In this document: in pieces, positions 15,930 to 25,100 of the stretch
Numbering within the stretch: position 1 is the stretch's first letter
How the letters are laid out: the number at the start of each line of letters is the position of its first letter
Source of the DNA: a bacterium
GTDB lineage: Archaea > Nanoarchaeota > Nanoarchaeia > Woesearchaeales > UBA10216
Assembly (NCBI GenBank): GCA_024206195.1
Contig: JAAGZO010000966.1
Coordinates: forward strand, 236,647-300,646
Length of the DNA: 64,000 bases
Direction of reading: 5' to 3'
Notes under the pieces: generated by a model
What the model was told of the DNA's origin: nothing
Databases searched by the model: none
The model's input: only the letters and a program-made list of their open reading frames with translations
Program-made: the position numbers and the translations under genes

Positions 15930-16640
15930 ATGTGGTTATCTGAAATAAGATCTAGAATACAGGACGAGGAAGAGAAACTTACAGATGAGGAGCTTCAAGC
16001 TTGTATAGATCAAGCTGTCTCAATGTATAACAGTTTAGGATCAGAGAGGCTTGTGTACGAGGTAGTAAGTGATGGTGGCAGGATATACGATTTACCGTCA
16101 GACTGGGAGGAGGATTACTCTAAAATAATAGGGATAGAATACCCGGTTTACGAAACTGGAGCAGGCGATTCTGTGTACTCATTAACGTATTTAGATATGT
16201 TGTATTATGATATCTACGTTGTAAATGGGGGTTCAAAGCTATCGTTAAATATTGATATAACGGATGGAGAGGCCTTTCGTGTACACTATTGTGTATCAAG
16301 GAGTGTGTGGGGTATTGATTCCGTACCTATTGTTAATAGACCGGCAGTGCTGAGTTTGTCTACAGCGTATGCAGCTTATAAAATGGCTGCTGCTTATATA
16401 CAAACTATGGATCCGTTAATATCAGCGGATTCTGTTGATTATCTGTCCAAACCGGCAGAATACAGGGAGCTGGCCGCTTATTACTATGAAGAGTGGAAGT
16501 CTGCTATGGAATCGAGGTTAAAGAGGCGCTCAGGTTCTGAAGATCCGTTAGGAGCTGGATTATCTGGTTTAGCCTGTGGAACTAAGTCCCATCCTTTACC
16601 ATTTAGCAATCGTAGGCTGTTTAGTCGTTATGGCACTTAA
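15930..16640 (+). CDS. Head-tail connector (adaptor) protein
   Basis: A 236-residue protein. The first 50 residues (MWLSEIRSRIQDEEEKLTDEELQACIDQAV) are helical as in gp6/gp15-type connectors that ring the portal. Residues 130-195 (RPAVLSLSTAYAAYKMAAAYIQ... then PAEYRELAAYYYEEWKSAM) form the typical long helices. The C-terminal tail is basic and disordered. The order (portal, capsid, connector, gp10-like, terminator) supports the call. Its ATG lies 11 bases after the previous stop with no good SD, so coupling is likely. It overlaps the next gene by 11 bases. Confidence 0.72.
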   Translation: MWLSEIRSRIQDEEEKLTDEELQACIDQAVSMYNSLGSERLVYEVVSDGGRIYDLPSDWEEDYSKIIGIEYPVYETGAGDSVYSLTYLDMLYYDIYVVNGGSKLSLNIDITDGEAFRVHYCVSRSVWGIDSVPIVNRPAVLSLSTAYAAYKMAAAYIQTMDPLISADSVDYLSKPAEYRELAAYYYEEWKSAMESRLKRRSGSEDPLGAGLSGLACGTKSHPLPFSNRRLFSRYGT

Positions 16641-17130
16641 AGGCGTAAATTTACCGTTTATACACATACATTCGGGGAGAGATAAAGTTCCATTTACCAA
16701 GATGGATGTTAGGGGCCACTACCTACCTTTTACTAGAATTCCTAGTGTACAGTACAACATGATAATAGGAAAAAGAGTAAAAGCAGTTCTTGGAAAAATA
16801 TTAAAAACTGTTAAATCTTTTACTCCTGTAAGAACAGGAAGACTTAAAAAGAGCTTTAGAGCTGAGATTTTTGGGAAATTTCCAAACATTACTGGTAGAG
16901 TTGTCAGCGACGTTCCATATGCTTATCAAGTGGAGCATGGAAAGGCGGTTAATACTTCTGGTTCGAAAGTAGAACCCGGTATTCCAAGAAATCTGCAGAA
17001 TAGATCTGGCGGACATAAGATGGTGGAGAGAGCCTGGGAAGCCCATAAAAAAGATACTAAGGCGATGGAGCATCATATTTTAATGGATATGCTTAATCTG
17101 ATAGACGGCGGGGAGAAGTATGGAGACTAA
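16630..17130 (+). CDS. HK97 gp10-like neck/tail completion protein
   Basis: A 166-residue protein. The motif FTPVRTGRLKKSF then VVSDVPYAYQVEHG is the hallmark of HK97-gp10-like proteins, which act at the head-tail junction. A 45-residue N-terminal extension with repeated FI/LPF segments (LPFIHIHSG, VPFTKMD, LPFTRIPS) is unusual. The start is ATG 16630, overlapping the connector stop by 11 bases; a GTG at 16576 in the same frame would overlap by 65. It overlaps the next gene by 11 bases. Confidence 0.8.
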   Translation: MALKGVNLPFIHIHSGRDKVPFTKMDVRGHYLPFTRIPSVQYNMIIGKRVKAVLGKILKTVKSFTPVRTGRLKKSFRAEIFGKFPNITGRVVSDVPYAYQVEHGKAVNTSGSKVEPGIPRNLQNRSGGHKMVERAWEAHKKDTKAMEHHILMDMLNLIDGGEKYGD

Positions 17131-17566
17131 AGCAATAAAAGAGGCGATAGCAAGTGCTTTAAGTAGTATTGAGAATATAGGTCCGGTCTATCCATACATG
17201 ATCTCGCCAAAAACTCCTAAGGAATTTAAGGACCTTTGTAAGAATAAGGATCACTTGGAATGGTGGCAAGTGTATCGCAGCGGCATTGGCGATACTGTAT
17301 ACGATTCAAATATAAAACGAAGGATAGAGTTTTTTTCTATCATGGGTTTTTACAGCTACGGCCACGATAATTCTGGTAAGTCTGCGGACAGTTTTGATTC
17401 TATTGTTAATGAGGTTTTTGAAGAGGTGGCGTCATCTGGAAGCTTCGATGGTGTTGTAGCACAAATATCTTCTGTAGATTCTCCAACAATTGATTTAGTT
17501 TCAATTGGGGATGTGCTGTGCCATCGCTGTATTATCAATATTACAGTTGTTGAATATAGTTCGTAG
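17120..17566 (+). CDS. Probable tail terminator protein
   Basis: A 148-residue protein. The pattern LEWWQVYRSG, then IKRRIEFFSIMGFYSY, then DSFDSIVNEVFEEV and a final GDVLCHRCIINITVVEY fits the small alpha/beta tail terminator/neck family that caps the tube and joins it to the head. It is preceded by GGGGAGAAGT and overlaps the upstream gp10-like gene by 11 bases, the usual gene pair. The assignment comes from order and pattern. Confidence 0.68.
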   Translation: METKAIKEAIASALSSIENIGPVYPYMISPKTPKEFKDLCKNKDHLEWWQVYRSGIGDTVYDSNIKRRIEFFSIMGFYSYGHDNSGKSADSFDSIVNEVFEEVASSGSFDGVVAQISSVDSPTIDLVSIGDVLCHRCIINITVVEYSS

Positions 17567-17608
17567 TTAGCGGTTACTCCACTTGTACACGCCATATCTA
17601 CTATAGCA

Positions 17609-17638
17609 TTGACAGCTCTGTAGTATAGAACCTACAAT
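17609..17638 (+). promoter_or_regulatory. Internal promoter in the 171-base gap before the tail genes
   Basis: TTGACA (17609-17614), 18-base spacer, TACAAT (17633-17638). An inverted repeat AGCTCT/AGAGCT (17614-17619 and 17639-17644) brackets the -10 and could be an operator. Further down, GTAGTCA (17690-17696) can pair with TGACTAC (17723-17729), just before the next ATG. The gap otherwise holds nothing I can read. Confidence 0.6.
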
Positions 17639-17737
17639 AGAGCTATTATATCATGCTAATACTTCTGCGACTGTTATTTGTATAGACTAGTAGTCAGGTG
17701 TTGTGCTATTGTGCACGGGCCGTGACTACCGAGAGTC

Positions 17738-18013
17738 ATGGCGCGTAAAAAAAGAAATAACAGAAAGGTAAAGAGAACAGCAAGTGGAAATGTTACGGCT
17801 TATGCTCGTAAGCGTCACGGTATGCGCGTGGAAGGAAGCAAAAAAGGTAGTTTTCCTATATTTGATAGGACATCTGCTAGAAGTGCTTTAAGACTTAGAG
17901 GGCATACTAAAAACAAGAAGGCAAGAAGTAACGTTATAACTCGTGCTGCTAAGTACCTACCGCGTGGAGCTAGTGAAGCTCGCGCGAGAGATAAAAAGAA
18001 AGGGTTAATTTAA
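17738..18013 (+). CDS. Small basic protein, single copy of the FPxFD repeat domain
   Basis: A 91-residue, very Arg/Lys-rich protein. Residues 16-90 are one copy of a domain that occurs five times in the 1381-residue protein at 22190: GNVTAYARKRHGM, then KKGSFPIFDRTSARSALRLRGH, then VITRAAKYLPRGASEARARD. It resembles the FPI-D-xxHAxxAL mini-domain of uncharacterised phage proteins (DUF6582-like). The charge suggests nucleic-acid or capsid contact. It lies after its own promoter and a stem, with GAGAGTC before the ATG. No enzyme motif was seen. Confidence 0.7.
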   Translation: MARKKRNNRKVKRTASGNVTAYARKRHGMRVEGSKKGSFPIFDRTSARSALRLRGHTKNKKARSNVITRAAKYLPRGASEARARDKKKGLI

Positions 18014-18066
18014 TAATTGATTTAAGTCTTTATTAAATAATACCTACTGAAAACGAGGTAATAATT

Positions 18067-19029
18067 ATGGCAACGTTATCGGTTAACGATTTCAAAGTAT
18101 TGACCCGACGCATAGCTGGTATGGTGGTTAACACCAAGACTGCCCTTAGTAGCAGGAGTGTTGAATCAACAATGGTCAGCTCTGTTGACGACTTAACTGT
18201 GGAATCATTTGATTATCTGGCTACGACTCCGCGGGCTTATGTAGTAATGATCTCCGCTGAGGGAACTCCAGATGGGTTTAGATGGAGTAATGATGGTGGA
18301 GTAACGTGGGCTACCGAGGCCAGCGTTTCTGATAGTGCTGTGACCTTAGAGTTAGGTGTTCAGGTAAGTTGGGGTGCTACTACTGGTCATAAAGTTGGCG
18401 ATCGCTGGTTGTTTAGGGTAAATAACTCTTATTCAGCATATCGTATGTTAGAAGCAGTAGCTACTATGAATGATATAGATCCTCAAAGAGCACTGTTAAA
18501 CCCTGTGTATGACTTGGCAGAAAGATTAGATAGCCCTGGTAATGTGTTATCCCAGCTCTATGATATAATCCGTGTAATTGATGTTCATCTTGGCGGGTTA
18601 AGTAGCTGGCTGGAATCTTCTGACACCTACGTCAACTCGGAAATTCAGGACATTTACGGTGGGATTGAGCCTGGCCGCGTAATACCGCCTGTGACTGATC
18701 TTGGTCGATTTGAATTCTCAGGAGCTGGTGCTGGTACATTTACAGCTGGAACAGCAGTAGATAGTGCTTTGTATGGTGGGGCCAATTTGGAAGTATTTGC
18801 TTTAACCGCAGTCGGAGATGGTTCTGTAACTGTGGAAGGCGTAAACTTTGCTGGAGATCCTGTGACATTAAGTTCTCAGGCCTTTGGCGGGGCTTTGACG
18901 CAGTATGATACTGTAACTATAGCTGGATCAGAGCGTATCATCAGCTTAACGAATGTTACGGTTACTGGCGGAGCTGCGAGTCAGGTGATTTCTGTTAGAG
19001 TTAAGCGTGATTGGGATCCAATTCTATAA
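18067..19029 (+). CDS. Virion structural protein, beta-rich (320 residues)
   Basis: Residues 65-118 (GFRWSNDGGVTWATEASV...GVQVSWGATTGHKVGDRWLF) form a phage structural module I recognise in tail and neck proteins. Residues 130-200 are helical (YRMLEAVATMNDIDPQRALLN, VLSQLYDIIRVIDVHLGGL). Residues 220-315 are Gly/Thr/Val-rich and Ig-like. Upstream of the tube gene and downstream of the terminator, it is likely a tail or tail-surface protein. The SD is ACGAGGTAATAATT. Confidence 0.6.
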   Translation: MATLSVNDFKVLTRRIAGMVVNTKTALSSRSVESTMVSSVDDLTVESFDYLATTPRAYVVMISAEGTPDGFRWSNDGGVTWATEASVSDSAVTLELGVQVSWGATTGHKVGDRWLFRVNNSYSAYRMLEAVATMNDIDPQRALLNPVYDLAERLDSPGNVLSQLYDIIRVIDVHLGGLSSWLESSDTYVNSEIQDIYGGIEPGRVIPPVTDLGRFEFSGAGAGTFTAGTAVDSALYGGANLEVFALTAVGDGSVTVEGVNFAGDPVTLSSQAFGGALTQYDTVTIAGSERIISLTNVTVTGGAASQVISVRVKRDWDPIL

Positions 19030-19053
19030 TTATAGTAAATTGGAGGACCTATT

Positions 19054-19413
19054 ATGAAAAAACTCATATCAAAGAAACGATTTAATAACAGTGAGCCTAT
19101 CGAGACTGCAAAATCTGTAAAGAATTTTGAAGTCTCTACAAATAATGTGTTAAAGTCTAGAAAAAAAGCTAGATTAAACACAGAAGAAACGGTTGAAAAG
19201 AAGTTTGATGTTAAATTAGCTAGCAATAAAAGGTCTTCTGGGAAGTCTGTAGTGTCCATTGTGTTTGATGGACTTGGAAAAGAACAGAAGTACTCTATAA
19301 CATTTGCGGCTAATGATATCTATCAAGCCATGTATGATGAGGAGCAAGATCGTGTATATCCAGACTTTCTCGATATTGCTGTAAAGCATGGTATTGCTAG
19401 TATAAAGAGGTAA
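19054..19413 (+). CDS. Hypothetical protein before the tail tube gene (119 residues)
   Basis: Not recognised. The N-terminal 60 residues are Lys-rich and probably disordered. Residues 65-119 look folded (SVVSIVFDGLGKEQKYSITFAANDIYQAMYDEE...YPDFLDIAVKHGIASI). The SD is good (TTGGAGGACC) and it is seven bases before the tube gene, so it is expressed with it. A role as tail assembly factor is possible but unsupported. Confidence 0.6.
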   Translation: MKKLISKKRFNNSEPIETAKSVKNFEVSTNNVLKSRKKARLNTEETVEKKFDVKLASNKRSSGKSVVSIVFDGLGKEQKYSITFAANDIYQAMYDEEQDRVYPDFLDIAVKHGIASIKR

Positions 19414-19420
19414 AGAGAGT

Positions 19421-19990
19421 ATGGCAACATTAGTAAAGAATATTGCGATACCACTTAGTAATTTTTATGTTGATGTTCCTGTCCCTGCGACTGGCACTAA
19501 GCTTACTATAACTGCTGGAGTACCCGCAGGCGGGACTCATATTGGGTCCACTATCGGCGAGGGTACGTGGGAGTATGCAAGGGACACTATCGAGCTTGAT
19601 TTAGAGCAATATACCTCTATTCCTGATGGAGGTCTGATATACAATAACGAGTCACTGACTGTTACGATTCCTATTGCAGAGCTCACTAAGGACAAGCTTG
19701 CTAAGGCCATTACTGGTGAAATAGTTGCTGTAGACGGTGGGCATCTTGTCACTATTGGTGGTAAAACGGAACCGGAAACGTTCAGTGTAGTTTTAGTAGC
19801 TGAACATAGAGCAGGTTCGGGGATATATCATTACTTTATGGTATACAAATCCATTTCCCAGGAAGGTGTATCGTTATCATTTTCCAAGGCTGACGGACAG
19901 ACTTATGAAATGTCCTGCCGCGGAATGGCAGATATGGCTAGACCAGCTGGAGACCAGCTTGGTCATGCTTTTATAGCGACAATTCCTTAA
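19421..19990 (+). CDS. Major tail tube protein
   Basis: A 189-residue protein starting MATLVKNIAIPLSNFYVDV. Alternating beta segments (TVTIPIAELTKDKLAKAITG, FSVVLVAEHRAGSGIYHYFMVYKSIS, EGVSLSFSKADGQTYEMSCRGM) fit a tail tube subunit of the gpV/TP901 type. It is of the usual size, placed directly before the chaperone pair and tape measure, and followed by a strong hairpin, as expected for a highly expressed subunit. The SD GGTAAAGAGAGT is close to the ATG. Confidence 0.8.
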   Translation: MATLVKNIAIPLSNFYVDVPVPATGTKLTITAGVPAGGTHIGSTIGEGTWEYARDTIELDLEQYTSIPDGGLIYNNESLTVTIPIAELTKDKLAKAITGEIVAVDGGHLVTIGGKTEPETFSVVLVAEHRAGSGIYHYFMVYKSISQEGVSLSFSKADGQTYEMSCRGMADMARPAGDQLGHAFIATIP

Positions 19991-20005
19991 GATTTATTGG
20001 TTACG

Positions 20006-20034
20006 AGAAGAGGGGGGATTTTCTCCTCTCTTCT
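20006..20034 (+). terminator. Hairpin after the tail tube gene
   Basis: AGAAGAGGGG... pairs with ...CTCCTCTCTTCT (stem about 20006-20015 with 20024-20034), 15 bases after the stop. There is no immediate T-run, but TATTTTATTATTAT follows about 25 bases later. Likely a partial terminator that lowers transcription into the chaperone and tape measure genes. Confidence 0.6.
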
Positions 20035-20084
20035 GATGTTCTGTACGTGTTGCGTTATTTTATTATTATATGGAGGAAAAATGT

Positions 20085-20861
20085 ATGAGGCGTACTAAAA
20101 AGTCTATTGTACAAAAAGTAAAAGATAAAATGGGGTCTGTAGAAGTTACACTCCCTTGTATGCAAGATAGTTATATATACCCTATTGATTCCCAGGTTGT
20201 CGGGTCCGTGAGAAGATTGGATGTAGTTACTGAGAATCTTAAGGATTGGTTTGTTAAAGTAAGTGGAGATGTATTTGATGCTGAAGATTTTTTCGATATT
20301 GTCGAGGAGGAGACAGGCGAAATTTTGTCAGATGATGTTAGGCAGAAGATAATAGAATGCCTAGAAATTAAGAATGAAGTTATAAAAATTAAGCGGTTAT
20401 CTATGCTCCAGTTAGTGGAAGGGGATCATTATCCTGTAAAACTGACTCAGATAGTTCAAAAGATGTACGAATCCGGTAGTGCTAAGGATATGCTTTCTGC
20501 CTCTAGTGAGGACGAGGGCGGATTATTGTCCTTTAATCAGTGGGTGGCCTGTCAGGCAGCTGTTGATCCAAAGATCTATTCTTTGAGGCAGGTTACGAAA
20601 GTTCTTAACGGAATCTCGATAGATCCACACTGGATTCCAGCTAGGGATTTTATGGAGCTAAAGAGCGTCAAGGTAAATTTAGGTGAAAAGCAGAACCCGT
20701 GGAAGGAGAATGAAGTTAGAGATCTTAGTGAATTCTCGGAAATTTTATGGGTGGAAGACTTACAATCTGATGCAGATTTGACCACTATAGTTAATGTGTC
20801 ATTTAACGGTCCTGAAAGGGAGGAGGGTATTCCTAATGTAGTGCCCTTTTCTTCAAGGTAA
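20085..20861 (+). CDS. Tail assembly chaperone, unshifted form (lambda G analogue)
   Basis: A 258-residue protein in the position of lambda gpG, between the tube and tape measure genes. It is alpha-helical with LKDWFVKVSG, DAEDFFDIVEEETGEILSDD, and LLSFNQWVACQAAVDPKIYSL. Chaperones of this class coat the tape measure protein during tail assembly and are not in the virion. ATG 20085 was chosen because GGAGG (20072-20076) lies eight bases before it; the in-frame ATG 20070 precedes the SD. The frame ends in VPFSSR-stop within a +1 overlap with the next frame. Confidence 0.78.
   Translation: MRRTKKSIVQKVKDKMGSVEVTLPCMQDSYIYPIDSQVVGSVRRLDVVTENLKDWFVKVSGDVFDAEDFFDIVEEETGEILSDDVRQKIIECLEIKNEVIKIKRLSMLQLVEGDHYPVKLTQIVQKMYESGSAKDMLSASSEDEGGLLSFNQWVACQAAVDPKIYSLRQVTKVLNGISIDPHWIPARDFMELKSVKVNLGEKQNPWKENEVRDLSEFSEILWVEDLQSDADLTTIVNVSFNGPEREEGIPNVVPFSSR
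20816..20861 (+). other. Programmed +1 frameshift site
   Basis: The zero frame reads GTG CCC TTT TCT TCA AGG TAA. The +1 frame is open from just after a TAG at 20839-20841, so the shift must occur in 20842-20858. CCC-TTT-T (20844-20850) allows tRNA-Phe to re-pair perfectly one base forward. A long SD-like run AAGGGAGGAGGG (20816-20827) lies about 16 bases upstream and may stimulate slipping. A -1 shift would not give this frame. Confidence 0.7.
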
Positions 20862-21186
20862 TTACGCAGAACTCCTAGATTTTGTTTGTGCCCGTTATGG
20901 GGTGCTTCCTTCGGATATGGTTAAGAGGGACCCGTTTTGGGTAGACTTTGACACAGCTGTAGCTTATAAAGGCCAAATGGAGCAAAAAATAGCTGAGGAG
21001 CGGGCCATGGAAGAGGCTGAATCAAAAAGTAAGAGTAAGAGCCGATTGGGAAGTCACAGGCACGGAAAACAACCGCCACGCCGTAATGTAGAACACGGTG
21101 GGATCGATAATCGGCCTCTGAAGGAAAGACTAAAGGGAGCTCAACGTATAAATGACGTAGTTGGCGAAGGTCTAATTAATGTTTAA
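20851..21186 (+). CDS. Frameshift extension of the tail chaperone (lambda GT analogue)
   Basis: The frame contains LQGNYAELLDFVCARYGVLP followed by SDMVKRDPFWVDFDTAVAYK and a charged tail. It has no SD and no plausible ATG start at its head, and the coding-like sequence extends upstream of any start codon into the overlap. It is therefore best read as a 111-residue extension giving a 366-residue fusion, the form that binds the tape measure. The C-terminal part is basic and low-complexity (SKSKSKSR, GKQPPRR). A hairpin with T-tract follows the stop. Confidence 0.72.
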   Translation, partial: LQGNYAELLDFVCARYGVLPSDMVKRDPFWVDFDTAVAYKGQMEQKIAEERAMEEAESKSKSKSRLGSHRHGKQPPRRNVEHGGIDNRPLKERLKGAQRINDVVGEGLINV

Positions 21187-21194
21187 AATCATGA

Positions 21195-21226
21195 GGGGCA
21201 TCCACCTGGATGTCCCCTTTTCTTTT
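21195..21226 (+). terminator. Intrinsic terminator after the chaperone genes
   Basis: GGGGCATCC (21195-21203) pairs with GGATGTCCCC (21208-21217) around ACCT with one bulged T, followed by TTTTCTTTT. This is the most canonical rightward terminator in the window. Confidence 0.78.
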
Positions 21227-21240
21227 ATATGGTGTTTATT

Positions 21241-21432
21241 ATGAAAGTAAAAACAGATCGTAATGAAGGTATTACTCTTGATAAAAACTTGCAGAAAGAG
21301 AGAACTCTATTCGAGCGTGTAATAGACGGGGACTTGGATGATGCAGTGGATATGCTTAAAGAGGCATACGGTCAGCAATTTAAGAGTAATTATACAATTA
21401 AAAAGAAGTTAAGAAATGAGAAAGCGAAGTAA
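21241..21432 (+). CDS. Small charged protein (63 residues)
   Basis: Not recognised. It has a helical, charged sequence (ERTLFERVIDGDLDDAVDMLKEAYG) with a Lys-rich C-terminus. It starts right after the terminator T-tract. ATG 21241 was preferred to ATG 21229, which lies almost inside the terminator; neither has a clear SD. It could be another small tail-assembly factor. Confidence is limited by the poor start region. Confidence 0.5.
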   Translation: MKVKTDRNEGITLDKNLQKERTLFERVIDGDLDDAVDMLKEAYGQQFKSNYTIKKKLRNEKAK

Positions 21433-21474
21433 TTTATTGTTTATTTTTGTAGGTTGAATTATAGGAGGTAACAG

Positions 21475-22167
21475 ATGCCTAGCAAAAGTAGTAAACGGTG
21501 GAGAGATTCAACCGATTATTGGAATATTAAACTATTTAGAGATATTACTTATCGTGATAAAAATGGTATACCCATTTTAAGAGCGCGTAAGGATGACGAA
21601 ATAAAATCTCTGATACCAACTCACTTGTATAACGCTGGACAAACTAAGCCGCGATTAGGTGCAGATAGGAATGGTTATACACATTTTTATTTAGATGATT
21701 ATCAGTTTGAAAGGTTCTGGAACTTTCCAATAAGATACACTAATTATCTAAAAACATTTAACGGGACTCTTAGCCCAGATTACAGTGTATATGCCGATTA
21801 CCCGTACCCGGTACAAGTGGCTAATGTTTTTAGGAATAGAGCACTTGGAGCTTACTGGGCTATGAACGGTATAAAAGTAATTCCATCTATATCGTGGAAT
21901 GTAGAGAAATCTTTTGAATGGTGCTTCGATGCTGTTGAAAAAGATGGGGTAGTAGCTATAAGTACAGTTGGGTCTCTTAGAACAGAAGAGTTGAAGAGGC
22001 TACTATTAATAGGTTATGTAGAGATGCTTAATAGAATACGTCCATGCAAAGTCATAGTTTATGGTACATGCCCAGAAGAATTGCATAAGTTTGGAGTTCC
22101 TATAAAAACGTTTAAAGCTTTTCACAAAAAGTTTGAAGATAGCAAAAAGGTAAGAGAAATTAAATAA
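21475..22167 (+). CDS. DUF4417 family protein
   Basis: A 230-residue protein. The segment VYADYPYPVQVANVFRNRAL then GAYWAMNGIKVIPSISW...EWCFDAVEKDGVVAISTVG is the DUF4417 signature, and the final VIVYGTCPEELHKFG is also typical. DUF4417 proteins are found in phages and mobile elements, and their function is not known. Here it has a perfect SD (AGGAGGTAAC) and lies between the chaperones and a virion protein, an unexpected place if it is an enzyme. No metal-binding cluster was seen. Confidence 0.75.
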   Translation: MPSKSSKRWRDSTDYWNIKLFRDITYRDKNGIPILRARKDDEIKSLIPTHLYNAGQTKPRLGADRNGYTHFYLDDYQFERFWNFPIRYTNYLKTFNGTLSPDYSVYADYPYPVQVANVFRNRALGAYWAMNGIKVIPSISWNVEKSFEWCFDAVEKDGVVAISTVGSLRTEELKRLLLIGYVEMLNRIRPCKVIVYGTCPEELHKFGVPIKTFKAFHKKFEDSKKVREIK

Positions 22168-22189
22168 GAAGTAAGATAAGAGGTACATT

Positions 22190-25100
22190 ATGCCAAAAGG
22201 TGGATCTGGTGGAAAGAGAACCGCGGCGGGCGGTGGTGGTATAGAATCTGATATCACTATGGCACTAAGATCAAGCGGTATCGAGGGTGTTTTTGACATA
22301 GCAAACAGACCGGCAGCCATGACAGTTTCCCAGGTGGAATCTACTATAATGAGTAATGCCACGGAAACTATGGCTATATTCGGTAATGATAGGAAGCTTT
22401 TAATGTCAGTTGGTGGTGCTAAAGGCGAGGTTACACTATCCCAATCAGATCTTAAAAGGTACAAAAATGATATTCGCACAGCTACACATAATCATCCTAT
22501 AGATCTGCCATTAAGTACTGGAGATCTTATATCAGCGGCTCAATTTGGATCCGCTACAGATAATAATTTCGAGGAGCTTAGGGCGGTTTCCAAAAATGGA
22601 AATGTTTATAGGGTGTTGAAACCGGCCAACGGTAAGTGGCCTACTGAGTCGGATATCCAAAAGTCTATACAGAAAAACATACGTACTGCTTATAAGAAGG
22701 CTATTGCTGTCCGCAATAAGGGGGGATCAAAGGATGAGGCTTTTAGGATATATCAGGATGAATTAACCAAACTCGTAGCTAAAGATACCGGCATGAGGCT
22801 AAGGGGCGGTAGTGCGAAGAAGCCTTCCATACTAAGCGGTGTTATTCCGACATGGAGACCTGGGAAGGGGATTACTCTTGGTAATATAACTGAAGGTCCA
22901 CGTAGACTCAAATCTCCTACCAAAAGTACAGAGGGGAGCTTGTCTAGACAGTACTCCCGTAGCCTGGAATCTTCTGATGTATATCCTGAAAGGCTTAGAA
23001 CTGTTGGAGGACGACCAACTTTCGAGGCGCGGAGATTATATGGAATGCAGATTCCAGGAGAGAAGGAAGGGGCATTTCCTGTGTTTGATGTCGAGTCGGC
23101 TATATCAGCACTAAAACTCAGAGGAAGAGCTCAAACTGTAGAAGGAAGAGCCGATGTTGTTAAAAGGGCAGCTACATATGCTCCGGAAGCTGCTGCTAGG
23201 GCAGCTAAACTGGATAAGATGAGGGCTGAGGATGCAGTTAAAAAGTCACTGACCTTAAGAAATATAACACCAATTATGCGCACGCCGTCTGGTAGACCTA
23301 CTAAAACAGCTAGATCTAAATACGGTCTAGATATGGCTGGGGAGAAGCGTGGTTCTTTTCCTGTATTTGATATTACGAGTGCACAAGCAGCTCTACGACT
23401 TAGAGGGCATGCCAAAACTACGGCTGGTAGAAGGGAAATTCTAAGACGTGCGGCTGAGTACGTTCCGGAAGCATCAGCTAAAGCTTTACAAAGAGATCTT
23501 AAAAGGCAGGGTATTAACCTAAAGAATGTTTCCGAGATGGATAGAGTTTTGTATCGAACATTATCAGGTAAACCCTCTGCTGTAGCAAGAAGGGAGTATG
23601 GAACAAAGATAATAGGCGAGAAACCGGGTAGCTTTCCAATATTTGATGTTGAAAGTGCTGCAGCTGCTCTACATCTTAGAGGTAGGGCAAAAACCACTGA
23701 AGGGAGAAGAGACATTGTAGAGAGAGCGGGTAAATATCTCCCACAAGAGGCTAGTCAGGCTTTGAGAAGAGATGTAAGGAAGCAAGGTATCTCTATGCAA
23801 AATGTCTCTAAAGAAATTTACTCCAATCAGCGTTACAGAAATTTGGGTGATGGTAAGCCCACCGCGGAGGCAAGGAAGCGGTTCGGGTTTAAAGGTATAG
23901 CGGGAGAGAAGACAGGCGCATTTCCAGTATTTGATGTTAGGTCTGCTAAGGCCGCCTTATTTTTGAGATATAACGCTAAGACTGGTCAAGGAAGAAGAGA
24001 TATAATAAATAGGGCTAAGAAATTTGCACCGGAGGTGGCAGAGAGGGCTGCTATGAAAGACATTGCTAAGGGTATGTCTTTGTCTGGCGTTTCTTTTAAG
24101 AATAAAAGCGTGGTGGGAGAATCTTTATCTGGGTTTGAGAGAAAGCATTATCAAAAGCGATCTGTTATTCCCTATAAGGAGTACGGAGCATCGTTTGATA
24201 AGAACAGGCAGCTTGTTAGCAAAATGTATGGAGGTCCTGGTTTTGTAGTTGATACTACAGGTAAAAAGGTTGGTAAAGATGTTAGGTATGTTACGCATAC
24301 GCATCCTAATGATCGCGGTTTCTCTAATGTTGATATTCTAAATCTATTACCTGGTTCTATTAAAGCTTCTGGTGGTAAACTTAAAGAGTTCAGATCCACC
24401 ACTAAAAGTGGCATAGTATCGGTATTAGGGAAGCCAAAGGGTGGGTGGCCATCTAATCAGGAAATATCTTTAGCGTATGCCCGTTCATTGAAAGCGGTAC
24501 GTAATATTCACAGGTCATCTCGTGGTGAAGCAGCTGTGTCAAGGACTTTAAAAGATCTTGGTATACAATACAGTAAGAGGTCGGTGGGTAGGGTGGCTAT
24601 GTCGAATACAGCTCTTAACCAGATTTCGGTTCCCCCGCTGCGATCACTAAATACAGGTAGGCCAACTATAGCAGCCAGGAGAAAGCACGGATTTCGTGGT
24701 TTAGAAGGAGAGAGAGAAGGGGCTTTCCCAGTTTTTGATGAAAGGAGTGCTAAGGCGGCGTTGCGGTTGCGTGGAAAAGCTATGACAAGTGCGGGTCGGA
24801 GGAACGTCATAGAACGCGCCGGAAAATATTTACCACAAGAGGCAAACAGAGCTCTCAGTAGAGATTTATCCCGACAAGGAATCACGCTCCGCAACGTATC
24901 TAATATGCCAAGTAGGAAAGTGGCTGCTGAAAAGCCTAAATCTATTCCTGGGGAGGTTTGGACAGGATTGAAACGTGGTGTTAATCCTACTGTAGCATTT
25001 AGTAAAAAAAGATCAGGATCCGAGAAAGCAGAATTTTGGAGGACTAACCCGTATACGCGTATGTTACCGGGCATAGCTGGAGGGGCAGCTGGGGTTGTGG

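Noticed and set aside
16576..16629. GTG 16576 as start of the gp10-like gene
   Set aside because: It would overlap the connector gene by 65 bases; ATG 16630 gives the usual short overlap.
20070..20084. ATG 20070 as chaperone start
   Set aside because: The SD lies inside this segment and serves ATG 20085.
23131..23715. 194-codon minus-strand frame inside the large repeat protein gene
   Set aside because: Antisense shadow of Arg-rich repeats; no SD and sequence is leucine/serine-rich noise.
24508..25074. 188-codon minus-strand frame
   Set aside because: Antisense shadow with no start signal; lies opposite a conserved domain.
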